DNA from: Ashinkailepas kermadecensis
Taxonomy: Eukaryota; Arthropoda; Thecostraca; Neolepadidae
DNA length: 64,000 nucleotides
Reading direction: 5' to 3'
NCBI GenBank assembly: GCA_034440615.1
Contig: JAOTOM010003694.1
Span: 1 to 64,000, forward strand
The position numbers and the translations under genes are program-made. Under the pieces are notes generated by a model. That model made no database searches, was not told where the DNA came from, and saw nothing but the letters and a program-made list of their open reading frames with translations. This document shows, piece after piece, positions 45,365 through 57,361 of this stretch. Within the stretch, counting starts at the first letter, position 1. Each line of letters opens with the position of its first letter.

Positions 45365-46330
45365 TTGATAAAAGGTCTTGGGAATTTTTGGTATTTTGGT
45401 AAACTTTTCTTGAAAGGTGTTCTTGGAATTGTTTATGTTTATGAACGTGATTCTGAAGATGCGATCATTCGTTTTCTCAGTAAATGCTTGCGTCTTCGTT
45501 AATCTTAGCGATAATATCTATAATGCGCCATATATGCCACACCGCTGCTCTTTGTTGCATAATTTATCCATCCCTCACCTGGCACTTCTCAGACGTGATT
45601 AAAGGGACATTCAACACTTCACAGTTGATTCAACACTTTTTCACTTTGAAAATGCTTCATTTCTGCCTCTTTGCCACATAGATAACACACCACCACTCTT
45701 CAACCGCAACGCTGAAAAAACTAAACATACAGCATGGCTCAGAGAGCAGCTGTGAATTAAGTCTCGTCTTGCCTCATGACTTCCAACAAATAGTATGATA
45801 ATTCATAATTAAATAGGAAAACCTAACCTAACCTAACCTAACCTAACATAATACAATCTACTCTTATCTAAACTAATATAATCTCATATATTATAATTTT
45901 AAAACACATGCGTAGTATTTATTGTGACGTCATCCGTACATACAGCCTCGAGCCGTGCTCTGCTTAGTTTTTTTTGGCGTTCTGGTGGAGTAGTGTCGGC
46001 GTGTCATCTATGTGGCAAAGAAGCGAAAATTAAGCATTTTCGACATGAAAAAGTGTTGAATCAAGTGCGTGAAGTGTTGAATGTTCCTTTAATCACATCT
46101 GAGAAGTGCCAGGTGAGGGATGGATAAATTATGCAACAAATAACAGTGGTGCGGCATATATGGCGCATTATAGATATTATCACTAAGATTAATCGAGACG
46201 TAAGCATTTACAGAGAAAACGAATGATCGCATCTTCTGAATCACGTTCATAAACATGATATTCTGCACAAAAAAAAATCCAAAAATTCACAAAACACCAT
46301 TTAAGAAAAAATACCATTTTCTTTTGGAAT
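45365..46330. mobile_element. Foldback element with a CCTAA-repeat centre
   Basis: Left arm about 45365-45740 and right arm about 45950-46330 are inverted copies (ataatttatccatccctcac; tctataatgcgccatatatg; tttatgaacgtgattctgaa). The centre at about 45822-45848 is cctaacctaacctaacctaa. No coding capacity. Confidence 0.75.
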
Positions 46331-46489
46331 ACCATGTTTATGAACGTAATTTGGAAGATGTGACCACTCATTTTTGGGGCTCTCGGTTAATTTTTTGGTA
46401 AATTTGTCATAAAAGGTGTTTTTTGAATTTTTGGAAACAAAATTCAGAATATGATGTTCATGAGCATGACTCAGAAGATGCAACCATTC

Positions 46490-47100
46490 ATTTTCGGCAC
46501 TGATGCTTACTTTTCAATTTGAACGATGACGTCACATCGTACGGTTTGATGACGTCATACGTATGGCACGGTTCACATACCTTAATGAGATGGTTGAAGT
46601 AGCTTAATATAATATAATCTAACCCAGCCTAACCTAACCTAACCTAAGCTAACTTAAACTAACCAGTAAATTTTTGATAAAAGTTTTTTTTTTAATTTTT
46701 TAGAAAAAAAATCAGAATATGATGTTTATGAACATGGCTAAGAAGATGCCACCACTCATTTTCTGTGCTAATGCTTAATTTTCAATTTTAATGAGGACGT
46801 CACATCAGTACAGTTTGATAACATCATATGTATGGCATGGTTCACATACCTTAATGAGATGGTTGAAGTAGCCTAATCTAATCTAATAACCTAACCTAAC
46901 TTAACTAACTGGTAAATTTTTGATAAAAGGTGTTTTTTTAAAGAAAAAAATCAGAATATGATGTTTATGAACATGACGATTACCTTAGATTAGATTAGAT
47001 TAAGCTACTTCAACCATCTCATTAAGGTATGTGAACCATGCCATACGTATGACGTCATCAAACCATACCGATGTGACATCATCGTTCAAATTGAAAAGTA
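46490..47100. repeat. Three related TGACGTCA-bearing repeats, two inverted
   Basis: The segment containing ggttcacataccttaatgag and atggttgaagtag occurs at 46560-46620 and 46835-46880, and reversed at 46990-47045. Each copy lies next to gatgacgtca-like octamers or decayed versions and to runs of cctaac. This looks like foldback DNA related to 45365-46330. Confidence 0.65.
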
Positions 47101-47129
47101 CGCATCAGCGTCGAAAATGAATGGTCGCA

Positions 47130-47975
47130 TCTTCTTAGTGATGCTCATAAACATCATATTCTGAAATGTTTTCCCAAAAATTCAAAAAACACCTTTTATG
47201 ACAAAAATACCAATTTGTTTTGTTCTTTGTGAGATAATTTATCCATCCCTCACCTGGCACTTTTTGGTTTCCTCACACTGGCAAAAAATGCTTAGTTTCC
47301 ACCTCTTTGCCACATAGATTACACACCATTATTATTCCACAAGAACACTGATGGGAACTGGACAGGCAGCATGGCTTGGGAGGCTTGGGACATGAAGTAC
47401 AGATGACATCACAATATACATTATGCTTGTGTTTTTAAATTATAATATATTAGTTTGCACCCATTAGTTCAGATTAGAGTAGATTGTATTATGTTAGGTT
47501 AGGTCAGGTTAGATTTTCCTATTTAATTATTAATTATAAACTAACATAATATAATTTTAAAACAAGCATAATGTATATAATGACATCATCCATACTTCAC
47601 TTTCTGAGCCATGCTGCCTGTCCAGTTTCTGTCAGAGTCCTTGTAGAATAATAATGGTGTGTCATCTATGTGGTAAAGATGCAGAAATGAAGCATTTTAT
47701 GTGAAAAAAAAGTGTTGAATCAACTGTGTGGAATGTTGAATGTCCCTTTAATCACATCTGAAAAGTGTCAGGTGAGGGATGGATAAATTATCTCACAAAA
47801 ACAGCAGTGCTGCATTGATGGTGCATTATATAAATTATCGCTACGACAAACCAAGAGATAAGTACAAGCCCCAAAAATGAATGGCTGCATCATCCGAATC
47901 ATGTTCATAAACATCGTATTCTGAAAGACGATTCCAAAAATTCCCAAAACACCTTTTATCAAAAATTTACTGGTA
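47130..47975. mobile_element. Second foldback element of the same family
   Basis: The arms share ataatttatccatccctcac and caaaacaccttttat words with the element at 45365-46330. The centre near 47490-47560 holds gttaggttaggtcaggtta and an AT-rich palindrome. Confidence 0.65.
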
Positions 47976-47999
47976 GGACATGCCTACCCACCTATTCAG

Positions 48000-50134
48000 G
48001 TACATACAGTTCAAGCTTCACTGGTACCTAAACATTTGATGCCTCCTTCATTAAACTAGCAAGTGGATGAATGGTGATATTTGTATTGGCACATTTTTTT
48101 GGATGAGTTTAATTTCCCCCTTAGTCATGTCTGATAAATGCCAGATGAAGTATGGATAAATTATGGCACAGAGCACAGCAAATTATGGCACAATAGCGGT
48201 GTGGCATGGATGATGCAGTATTGGAATCTTCACTATCATAAACTGAAATGTAAGTGCAAGTGGTAAGGAAAAGTGGTCACACCTTCCAAATAATGTTCAT
48301 AAACATTGTACTTAAAAAATCCACAAATTATAAAAATGCCTTGAAGCACAAATTTACCAGGTAAATTTACAGATCATGGTAATTTCTGTTTCCTTGGAAT
48401 TTCTTTTTTAATGCAATGTTTAGGGATGTATTGAACATGATGTGACCACTCATTTCCTCTGCAAATGCATACTTTTCAGTTGGGAGGCAAAATAACACCA
48501 GAAAGTGGCTTGGAGTTGGGTAATATAGCATACAAATGCTCAAAATAAATATTAAAAAAGGTATAACATAACTCAACCTAGCTTAGCCGGTAAATTTGTC
48601 ATAAAATGTTTTTAAAAAAAAAATAATCTCAAATAAAAAATGTTTTGCATTTTTGTTTGGAATACCATGCTGATGAAGGTGACTAAGATGATGGGACCAC
48701 TTATTTTATGTGCAAATGCTTACTTTTCAGGTTGTGGGTAAAATAATATCAAAAAGGTGCTTCAAGTTAGGGAATATAGCATACAAAGAAATGTTAAAAG
48801 ATAAAATAAAAATGCAACATAACCTAACCTAGCCTAGCCTAACCTACATTTGGAGAACATAAAAAACCACAAAATCAGGAAAATATTGAGCAATTTATTT
48901 AGTGAAAATATTTAGTCTTTATAGATGGATTACCGAAGTAGTCCATCTACTTGATGCATATTCCTACCTAGGTACTTCACATCCCATCTGAATGAGAGGA
49001 AGCAATTACAATTATGTAAACATAGGCTGACAATGTTCTGTAAATTTGTCTCAAATGGATGCAGCATTTTAAGAAAAATGTTCTGCCAAGTTTCTTAGCA
49101 TGGTTAAGGCCATATGACCACTAATTCCCATCTCAAGTGCTTTTCAGTTGGTGGCCAACTATTGCATCATCCCTGATCAAGCGGAATATGTGATTACACT
49201 TCCACCTGTTTATCCTTTCAATACCAGGGTTGGATTTGTACTTTATAATCCTGTTCCTGGATCAGAATGAGGAGATGAAAAATGTGGGCACTCAAATATG
49301 GAGAGGATATTTTCCGCAGAGCTGTGATATCAAACTCTCAGTTTGCATGTTCCAGTAAATTTTGAGCACTTGATCACACAGCAGTTCATTGTCAAACAGC
49401 ATGATTACACCTCCAAATTACCAAAATAAGAGGATAATCTTCTTTGGAGAATAATGCTATGGGTGTCAAAAATCCAGGAACATATTTTTTTTAAAATCTT
49501 ACTCATTGCCCTCAGGTGCTAGCATATATCAGACAAATCACTTCAATCAGAGTTGCACTTGCACATAGAAAAATACTCCAAGCTATCGGGATGCTTCCAA
49601 ATAAGAACAAATGTGTGCTTTAAGGTAATTTTCAATGTTCACATTCTTTTCATTCAAACATGATGATTATGGATGTGATTAAGATGATGTGACCACTCAT
49701 TTTCTCCACAAATGCTTCTCAGTTAGTGCTGATCAGTATGATTGATATCATAACTATTAGATATTGTCATGGACATGGCATGGAGGCATTGTGTTATGAT
49801 ATTCACATTACTTTATGAGGTAATGATACTTTATTAATTATGAGTCAATGTTGCAAGCAATTATGCATATACTGGGCGCTATATGACCATTGCAGTCGAT
49901 GCGCCCTTTAAACCCAAATAACAAACAAATTATGCATATAGAGACCAGAATTTGCAATGCTTGCAGTTGTGCTTCCACAAGCAGTGTTCCCTTGCAGTCA
50001 CTCATGAGCCCTGTTCACTGAACTGGTTGTGAGCCATTGCAAGCAGGAGCTGGCATATACCATGTGGTGTCACACTGGCAGCAGTGGCAGTAGCAACCTC
50101 ATAGCACCAACAATTGTTGATGATCTTGTTTATT
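48000..50134. other. No gene; further diverged foldback-type repeats
   Basis: Copies of the atgatgtgaccactcatttc / aaatgcatacttttcagttg text lie at 48430-48490, 48690-48740, 49100-49150 and 49690-49730, between cctaacctagcctag-like words. A SINE-tail-like end (gtcgatgcgccctttaaaccc) is at 49893-49925. Confidence 0.5.
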
Positions 50135-50295
50135 TGGTTGGTTATTGGTTTTGCGACACGTCGACCGTTGAGTCTTGTAGCATCGCCAATCTCTCACGCC
50201 GATTGGTTGCGGGCGAAGAGTAGCGACAGGTGAGATTCGAACCCACAATCTTTCGATTGTGAGACGAGCATCTAACCCCTAGACCACTCGTCCCC
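50135..50295 (-). mobile_element. tRNA-derived SINE, copy 3
   Basis: Same family as 12075, minus strand, with intact box A and box B. No clean target duplication is visible, so this copy may be older or its flanks rearranged. Confidence 0.88.
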
Positions 50296-52460
50296 CTTTT
50301 GTGATCCTCAAGAACAGTAGCAGCACAAGATGACATGCCATGTTTCTGCCTCCCCAAATTCATGGCTCCTAAAGCATTCCTGATTGGTTGTGTATGCATT
50401 ACAACAGGCTGTGACCACATGATGAACAGGGCTATAATGGACCCACACATCTTCCTCTTATTTGTCTTGGTGAAACAAAATGTCTCTTTGCACTCCCACT
50501 GATATCTATTTTCTCAAAACTGGCAGATTTTAGTACAATTAGGGCAAGTAATTTCATTGGGAAGGACACAGTGGTTTCTGAAAACCTATAAACCAGCACC
50601 ATTGTTCTGAAAAGAGCATTGGCTAATTTTGTGTGGCACTGGAGCACAAATAAAACAGACAGAAGCCATTGTCACACAGATAGGCATATTTGGGAAACTC
50701 ATGCACACAACATTTCTGCATTGTCTGATGCTTCTCTGTCAGCTGATGTTTCTGTTTGCATTTGAACAATTTCAAGAACCACAAATAAATAGATAAATAG
50801 AGTGCAGAGAATGAAGGTGGCATTAAGCTGAAAACTAAGCATGTGTGATGGGGAGGAATGTTTAATTCCTTGTTTATCACATCAGAGAAACCTGAAGAAT
50901 GGATACTCATTCAAAGTATCTTGTATCCACACTAAAAGCCAATAATATCCAACATTCTCAACAATGTGCTAGGACCAGTTTCTTCCTAACCACTGTCACT
51001 TATTATTTTGGCTTACTTAAATTGATGAAGATTGAAATAAAAATAGTCCATGGAAGCTGATAATTGTTATTGATGAGACCAAAAGACATTCCAATTTTTC
51101 ACAGCATTCCTGTGCCTTTGCCTCCTTTACTGAGAGGCATAGCCAAAGCGTTTTCGGTGCCAACCCCTCATCTCCCTTAGATTAAAAAGTGAGATTTGCA
51201 CAATGTAAAGATTACATTTTCAGCATGCCTTGCATGCCAAAGATGGTTTCAGTGAAATGATTTTTGGATGGTGGGGCCTCTTCAGGAAACCCTAGCTGCA
51301 CCCCTTCTCTTACTTAATGGGATTAGTCAGAACTAAATACTGTTCTAAACAAACAAGCAGGGACATTTTGTCTGATGGATATCAGCTTGGCTATCCCTTG
51401 GAAGAATCCTGGCTCCCCATGTGTGTTTTGGGTCTAGTCAAGCTATTTTTGTGCTCTAAATTTATCATTTGAATGGATGTAAATGGACAGCAGCAATTCC
51501 TCATGCAGGTCACAATGTGTGACAACCATACCCATAGAAATCTCAACTCTGGCACAAATGTATGGAACTCGTCCCATATTCTACATGTTTCAACATATCT
51601 GGCCACTGCAATTAGAAGTGGGTACACTACCACCATGGTGGCGTATAGTGTGTATGTTCATGTTTGTTGAAGGGTGTGATACTTGATTTGAGATCCCATC
51701 CTGGTGCACTTTTCCTTGGCTAACTCTCATCCAGGAGATTCTAGTAACCGGGGAGTGTATGGGTGACAGATGATTAACGGTGATCGAACATTGCTCGTGG
51801 CATCGGGCCCACAGGTATGGTCTGCCTTTAAGCAAATCGTTCGGTCCCCGGCGGCGTGCTCCAATGACACGGCCTCACCTCGTGTCATCGGGGCAGGTCT
51901 TTTCACCAGGCTGGATAAGATAAGCTTTATAGTGGAGATAGCGCCCACCCCCTGGAACTCTGAACAGCCAATCTGATATAACTGTGTGCTTTATGCCACT
52001 GCACTGGTTACCTGGCAAAATGAGCATAATTTTTATGGGAATAAATTCACCACACCTAACATGAAGAGCTCACTGCTGAATATGTTTGGTGGTGTGGGAC
52101 AGGGCACATAGGCCATACCTTACCTATTTTGCCTATGATATACCTCGCCCCTCCCCCTGATCCCTTCCATAATGCAATCAATTTGAACGAAGGTTATCGA
52201 TTGTCGAAAGCTGACGACATTTTACTAGAAAAGGTTTGTTGAATGCTCTTCATTAACCCAGATATCTCCGGAATTGCTAGATGGACGCTGTATGGCCAAC
52301 GCAGTCGATGCGCCCTTAAGCCCAAATAACCAACCAACCGGAATTGCTAGATGTTTCAAATTGGTAATAAGTGATGTGGTTTCAATTCCCTGGTGACATT
52401 TCCCTTCCCTTTAAAGCTCACTTCTAGGCCACCTCCAAGCCAAATGGCTTGACCTACCAG
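50296..52460. other. No gene recognised
   Basis: Only short frames, none with a recognisable domain. A SINE-tail-like segment ending cccaaataaccaaccaacc lies at about 52285-52340. Upstream exons or the promoter of the CRAT gene could be here but are not identifiable by eye. Confidence 0.35.
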
Positions 52461-52722
52461 TGTTTCAGGTGTATGTGTTTTGGAAGGCCTGAACTGATAC
52501 GTGCCTGCACGTTTCAGCTGCAGCAGAAGTTGGACTGGCATGGACCTGTGTATTTCAGAGGCAGGCGAGATGGGACTGATGTGTGCTTGTGTGCTTCGGG
52601 CGCAACAATCGTGGGACTGATGTGCACCTGTGTAATTCGGGCGCAACAGTCGTGGGACTGATGTGCACCTGTATAATTCGGGCGCAACAGTCGTGGTTCT
52701 GATGTGCTCTTGTGTGCTTCAG
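52461..52722 (+). repeat. Ladder of seven splice-acceptor-like units before the first CRAT exon
   Basis: Units of about 41 bases each carry a Y-rich tract with TTCAG or TTCGG, then a GCAGCAGTCNTGG-like start of exon. The junctions fall after 52468, 52517, 52558, 52598, 52640, 52681 and 52722. The first three and the last keep AG; the three in between have GG. The last copy runs into the coding exon, so the array appears to have grown from the exon border itself. Confidence 0.85.
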
Positions 52723-52922
52723 GCGCAGCAGTCCTGGCGGCTGCAGGGCACGTCGGCGGTGTCCCAGCTATGCCAGCGCAGCCTCCTGCCCTGCTGGTAC
52801 CCGTGCCTGTCTCCACTGGTGCAGCAGGCGGCGTGCTACAGCACAGCTCCGCCTAAGCCGCCGATCCACCTGCCTAAGCTGCCGCTGCCCACGCTGCAGG
52901 CCACACTCTCCAAGTACCTCAG
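52723..52922 (+). CDS. CRAT: Carnitine O-acetyltransferase, exon with mitochondrial leader
   Basis: Carnitine O-acetyltransferase moves acetyl groups between CoA and carnitine in mitochondria and peroxisomes. This exon encodes a leader rich in Ser, Leu, Cys and Gln (SLLPCWYPCLSPL, then AACYST), which looks like a mitochondrial presequence, followed by the enzyme's start, LPKLPLPTLQATLSKYLR, matching the conserved LPxLPVPxLQQTLxxYL of the family. It ends CTCAG|GTACTT, phase 2, and joins 53812 to give KYLRSLKPLL. The 5' border is either the acceptor at 52721-52722 or, if unspliced, an in-frame ATG at 52702 or 52663 in the repeat ladder. High G/C in third positions contrasts with the flanking introns. 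Confidence 0.85.
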
Positions 52923-53811
52923 GTACTTACCGGTGTATGACCGGTCACTTCCTCTGGGTACCTGCGGCCGATTTGTGTGCCATTTTTGGATACAACAGGC
53001 ACTGATGTAACACGGATCATGCTTCCTGGATATACTATGTCCCAGTATTTGCATCCCACTCTTGGGGTATCACAAGGCACCAATGCTTGCATGCAACTGT
53101 AAGGATATTTCAGGTACAGGTATTTGCATGCCATTCTCTGTGGGTATTTCAGGTACCAGTATTTGCATACCACTCACGATGGGCATTTCAGGTATCATGT
53201 ACTATATCTCATACTTTAAGCATTAAGGGTGCTTGTTGGGCATATTTCACATATGCTGGGTACAGCAGGTACCTATGTTCCATGCCTCACGTTGTGGGTA
53301 TCTGAGATATCTTTGTGCTGCGGGTGGCGCTGTTTAAGAGCGCCAAGGCCGCTGTACGCTTAATAATTACAACTATGATGTCTCGGAGCAGCTGGGATTC
53401 TATGTCGTGTAGGTTATCACCGAGCAGCATGAAGTTTTTCGTATGAACTTTTAATAATGTAAGGATGATGTAAGGTTGGGTGGCTCCATTCCCATAAAGC
53501 CCATTCTTAGTCTGTTCCTTCCGATATTCTAAATATTTATCCATCGTTTGGAAGTATGTTTTGAAGTTCTAGGGTTTTCTTAATCGTATTTTGGTATCTT
53601 TAGTTGCAGAAACACAAAGTGCCTAAAGTGTCTGGTGCCTGCTTATCCCACTCTTCATTACGTTGTTGGGAGTTCCGGTAAGTACTCTGTGTTTCTTCCT
53701 GTGCGTTTCAGTTCACGAAGTCGCTTTCTGGGTCCGTATTCCCCACTGTCGCTGCCTACGTCACTGAAAATACTTACGCCCGACCTGACGCCTCTTCTTT
53801 CTGCTCCTTAG
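52923..53811 (+). other. CRAT intron with 39-bp AG|GT repeat units
   Basis: The donor is GTACTT at 52923 and the acceptor TTAG at 53808-53811. From about 53036 to 53195 units of about 39 bases contain tatttcaggtac with tatttgcatgcca; CAG|GT junctions fall at 53113, 53152 and 53191, and an earlier unit near 53076 is degraded. Confidence 0.75.
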
Positions 53812-53947
53812 GTCGCTGAAGCCGTTACTGAATCCCGAGGAGCTCGTATCGGCTGAGCAGCTCGTCAAAGATTTCCTGAAGCCAGACGGCCCCGGAACCA
53901 AACTGCAGAGCATCCTCGAGAAAAAGTTCAATAACACAGATAATTGG
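53812..53947 (+). CDS. CRAT: Carnitine O-acetyltransferase, second recognised exon
   Basis: The exon opens after ctccttag and closes at TTGG|GTAAGA. It completes the split Arg codon and adds 45 codons, beginning SLKPLLNPEELVSAEQLVKD and ending LQSILEKKFNNTDNW. This is the helical N-terminal segment of the carnitine acyltransferase fold, in the family's usual place between the LPxLP motif and the WWL motif. Both splice sites are canonical, phase is 2 at the start and 0 at the end, and no stop or shift is present. Confidence 0.92.
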
Positions 53948-54106
53948 GTAAGACTTATTAGTTGTAATGATCAGGACGACAAACCCACTTTCTTGTCGTG
54001 ATTGTTTTTCTGATGGAATTGAGACTACGGTTTCCAAATGCTAAGTCATTGTGCGTGTTTGTTGTAGTTATTATTGGGTATGTTTGTTGCGTCATGTCCG
54101 ATCCAT

Positions 54107-54250
54107 TTCCGAGATTTGGATGTTGGGGATCGGGATGTTGATGCGGTAGTGTGGTGATGCCAGCAGGTGTAGCTAGCATTCCGATATTTGGATGTTGGAG
54201 ATCGGGATGTTGATGCGGTAGTGTGGTGATGACAGCAGGTATAGCCAGCA
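54107..54250. repeat. Two 72-bp tandem copies in a CRAT intron
   Basis: Units start at 54107 and 54179 with ttccgagatttggatgttgg or ttccgatatttggatgttgg, and both contain gggatgttgatgcggtagtg. They differ at a handful of positions. The array lies in the intron 53948-54521, and a frame open through it on the minus strand is an artefact. Confidence 0.9.
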
Positions 54251-54521
54251 TGCAACTACCTAGTAATTGTAAGTAATTGTAATCAGGTGCCAGCTGCACC
54301 TGATTCTTCACATCTACCACCACTTCAGCTTCCACCTGTCCGCGGGCTCCTGTCCCTGGTCTTCCCCTGTCCCCTGTCCCTGTCCCTGTCCCGAGTGCTT
54401 TTGACGTGTGCGGGACCGGGCGGGCGACTTGTGACCAGCTGCTGTACCTGCGTGACACGTGATTTTAGCGCCAATGTCGATCCTGCTGACCTGTGTGACC
54501 TCGGCTGTCCCCTCGTCACAG

Positions 54522-54694
54522 CTGGCCGACTGGTGGCTGAACACGGCCTACCTCGAGTACCGCTCTCCGGTGGTGGTGTGGTCGTCGCCGGGCCTGGTGA
54601 TGCCGCTGCAGCAGTGGGACACGCAGATGCAACAGCTCAAGTACGCTGCCAGACTCATCTCGGATGCGCTGCGCTTCAAAGAGCTGCTCGACGG
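54522..54694 (+). CDS. CRAT: Carnitine O-acetyltransferase, third recognised exon
   Basis: The acceptor is cctcgtcacag|CTGG and the probable donor GACGG|GTACGT (phase 2). The 57 codons contain LADWWLNTAYLEYRSPVVV, SSPG and LKYAARLISDALRFKELLD, which follow the animal CRAT pattern (WWL, TAYLQYR, PVV, SSPG, RFAAKLI, LDFK) closely; choline acetyltransferase has FWLDDMYL and NSSP instead, and the CPT enzymes differ more. The catalytic His, the CoA and carnitine sites and the C-terminal half must lie in later exons, not found before the window ends at 64000. The gene is therefore partial here, not broken. Confidence 0.92.
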
Positions 54695-56189
54695 GTACGT
54701 GCGGCAGACGCCGGGCCAGTGCTCCCCACCGGACACGTGGCAAGTCACACAGGTCTCGTGAGCGACACACATAGGTCCCATTTATCGCCGCGGTCGTGCG
54801 CCGCACATGGTATTCGCACGCGCGTGTCATTTGATTCACGTGGTGTGGTGCACAGCGTCGGCAGGCATGGAGCTTCGTGAGACTTGACCCATATGTTAGT
54901 TGATATCTGTGTGTTTGTGTGATCGACGTTTGATATTAGATGCAGTTTCTGGTTTTGCGTTCCATTTTGGAGAATATAGTGCCGGGAGACATGCAAAAAA
55001 ACGGACAGACTACTTCACGCAGCATTGATATTTCGTTCAGTCTAACCACCGCATGCTAACATTGAACTTAACTCATTTGGAATAATCTAACCTACCCCAG
55101 AGTTAGGTTCAGCTTTTGGAATGCTATATAGGGAGAACATAATTTCAGGCATCTTTTTTTGTAGATTGAAGTCGTCTTCGTTTTTGTATCATAAGCTCCT
55201 TTTGGTGCTTCTGCACTTCTGGGTGTCGAATTATGTGTCATCCATGATTTATGAGCAACATTTTCAGCTGATGGAAATGGTGTGGGATTCGACCATAAGT
55301 GGCACTTATTTCATTGCCACTGCTAGGTTTCTTGCATCCTTAGATGATTTCGTAAGAAGGAGGTAATGCCCTTTGCCCTAAATTCGATGTACTGAGTATA
55401 ACATTTTGTGCAAACCGTCATTTTACATGGGCCCTTTCGGACCTTTGTGGCATGGTAGCTGCGGACCGTACAATGTTTATTACATTGAAAATGCATTGAC
55501 GCAGTTGGGGCACCGCGGGCGAAGACTGTGGTTCCCCCACTGGGGGCACCGCTCACGACGCCCACAGTCCTGGGGTTTTCCCCATAGCGGCCACTCGGAC
55601 TGACTCCCATGGAGAATGAAATATGCGAATGAGGCATTGCATTGCGACTATGACGCTTTTCCACTATTTTCGGCAAGTATGTCCTCACCAACCAGAAGTG
55701 CTGAACACGCGGAAAAACATTATGCGATGCTAAGTGTAGCCATGGTCAAATTCGGCGGACGGGGGCTCGTCACGTCCACTGACCGACCACCACGGGGCAA
55801 GTGCATTGTCCATGGGACTGTTACAGTTGATCCGACGCAGGCACCATATGTTGCAACGCATTCAAATCCGATAAGGTCTTGGAATCAGTAAGGCTTGGAA
55901 ACATGTCCTGTGGACCGAAACAAAAATCCATCCTTAACGACGTTTACCATGCTTTGCCCACTGAACACACATTTGTATGCATGTGTGTACGTGAAAAGGG
56001 ACAAGAGAATATTTGAAATTGCTTTTCTTCTGTGGTGTGCAGGTAGACTCGGTGCAAAGGGGTGCAAGCTGTTCTTAACTGGCGTAATGTAGGAGTGCAT
56101 TGTCGGAAGATGTTTCTCAGACTAATCGCAGTGATAAAGGGAAAGAAAGACATGACCATTTCCCCCTGGTTAGCTCAGTGGAGGGAGCC
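54695..56189. other. No exon recognised; probable large CRAT intron
   Basis: After the donor at 54695 no later CRAT exon (for instance one with the GGxPLCMxQY motif) could be found up to 64000. A region at 55495-55605 has G/C-rich partly inverted words (gactgtggttcccccactgg, acgcccacagtcctgggg). The other short frames have no domain. Confidence 0.45.
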
Positions 56190-56353
56190 GGTTGGTTGGT
56201 TATTGGTTTTACGACACGTCGACCGTTGAGTCATGTAGCGTCGCCAATCTCTCACGCCGATTGGTCGCGGGCGAAGAGTAGCGACAGGTGAGACTCGAAC
56301 CCACAACCTTTCGATTGTGAGACGAGCATCTTACCCCTAGACCACTCGTCCCC
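56190..56353 (-). mobile_element. tRNA-derived SINE, copy 4
   Basis: Same family, minus strand. The perfect 14-bp target duplication cagtggagggagcc lies at 56176-56189 and 56354-56367. It landed in an older tRNA-like sequence (ccctggttagctcagtgg is a box A). Confidence 0.95.
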
Positions 56354-56367
56354 CAGTGGAGGGAGCC

Positions 56368-57361
56368 TGCCAAGGTCTCCCCATCTTGTCACAACGGGTC
56401 GGGTCGCTTTATACACTCGCTACTAGTGTTGGAGTTTCACTTCTCGTTCTTGGATTCGGAGTGTATAATCCTTGAGTTCATGCAATTACGGAGTGCATAA
56501 TACCTGGTAACCATAGGGTGAATACAACTTACTGAGACAAAGAAATAAAGTCTTGTTTTTCCATTCAAGAAGCATATATTACAGGTGTTTCTTCCCACAC
56601 AGCCTAAGTATGCCGCCTGATGCTGGATCACATACAAATATTATTCACTGAGAATACAAACTTCACATAGCAGTCATCTGTGTTGTGGTGCTGGAAAAGT
56701 GTGAAATATACTGTCATTGGCAAGAAGTGATGCATTTAATCGTGATTGATTTTCCATGTGAGTTTGAATATATTTAAACTTCAGGTATGTAGGTATATTA
56801 CTATGATTAAATATATTATTCAAGCTTAGGGTATCCACAAGACACGTCTTACACAGTTTACCTCCATGAAGCAAACAAATTGGTTAGGCTTGGTTATGTT
56901 ATGATAAGTTTGGCTCTACTCTTAAGTTGGACAAGTTTTCATATCCAATGCTTTTTTTCTATTTCAAGAATTTGTTTTTCAACAATGAACCAGGCAAGGT
57001 TAGGTTATGTCAGGTTATGTTCTTTAATTTGCATTTTTTAGAAGAAAAATACTGTTTGGAATTTTTCCTTTTTCAAGAAAATTGTTCTTTTTGCATTGAA
57101 GGTTAGGCTAGGTTAGGGTAGATTATGCCACATTTTTTATGTTGCAAATTAATTTTTACACTATATTACCCAACTCCAAGCCCATTTATTGGTGATGTTT
57201 TGCCTGCCAACTGGAAAGTATGTATTTACAGTGAAAGTGAGTGGTCACACCATGTAAACCACATTTCTAAACATGGCATTGGAAAAAAGAATTTCAATAA
57301 TCCAAAATTACCCTAAATTGCAAATTTACAAATAGAAACAAAGTGATGATGAACAAGAATT
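56368..57361. other. No gene; TTAGG-like words and diverged repeats
   Basis: ggttaggttatg and aaggttaggctaggttaggg occur at 56999-57025 and 57100-57120. The tail at 57170-57340 is a relative of the foldback arms at 7490 and 48430 (gtgagtggtcacaccatg). Confidence 0.45.

Noticed and set aside
52723..54694. Choline acetyltransferase or a CPT enzyme instead of CRAT
   Set aside because: The WWLNTAYLEYR, PVV and SSPG pattern and the LPKLPLPTLQ start follow CRAT; the choline enzyme and CPTs differ at these places.
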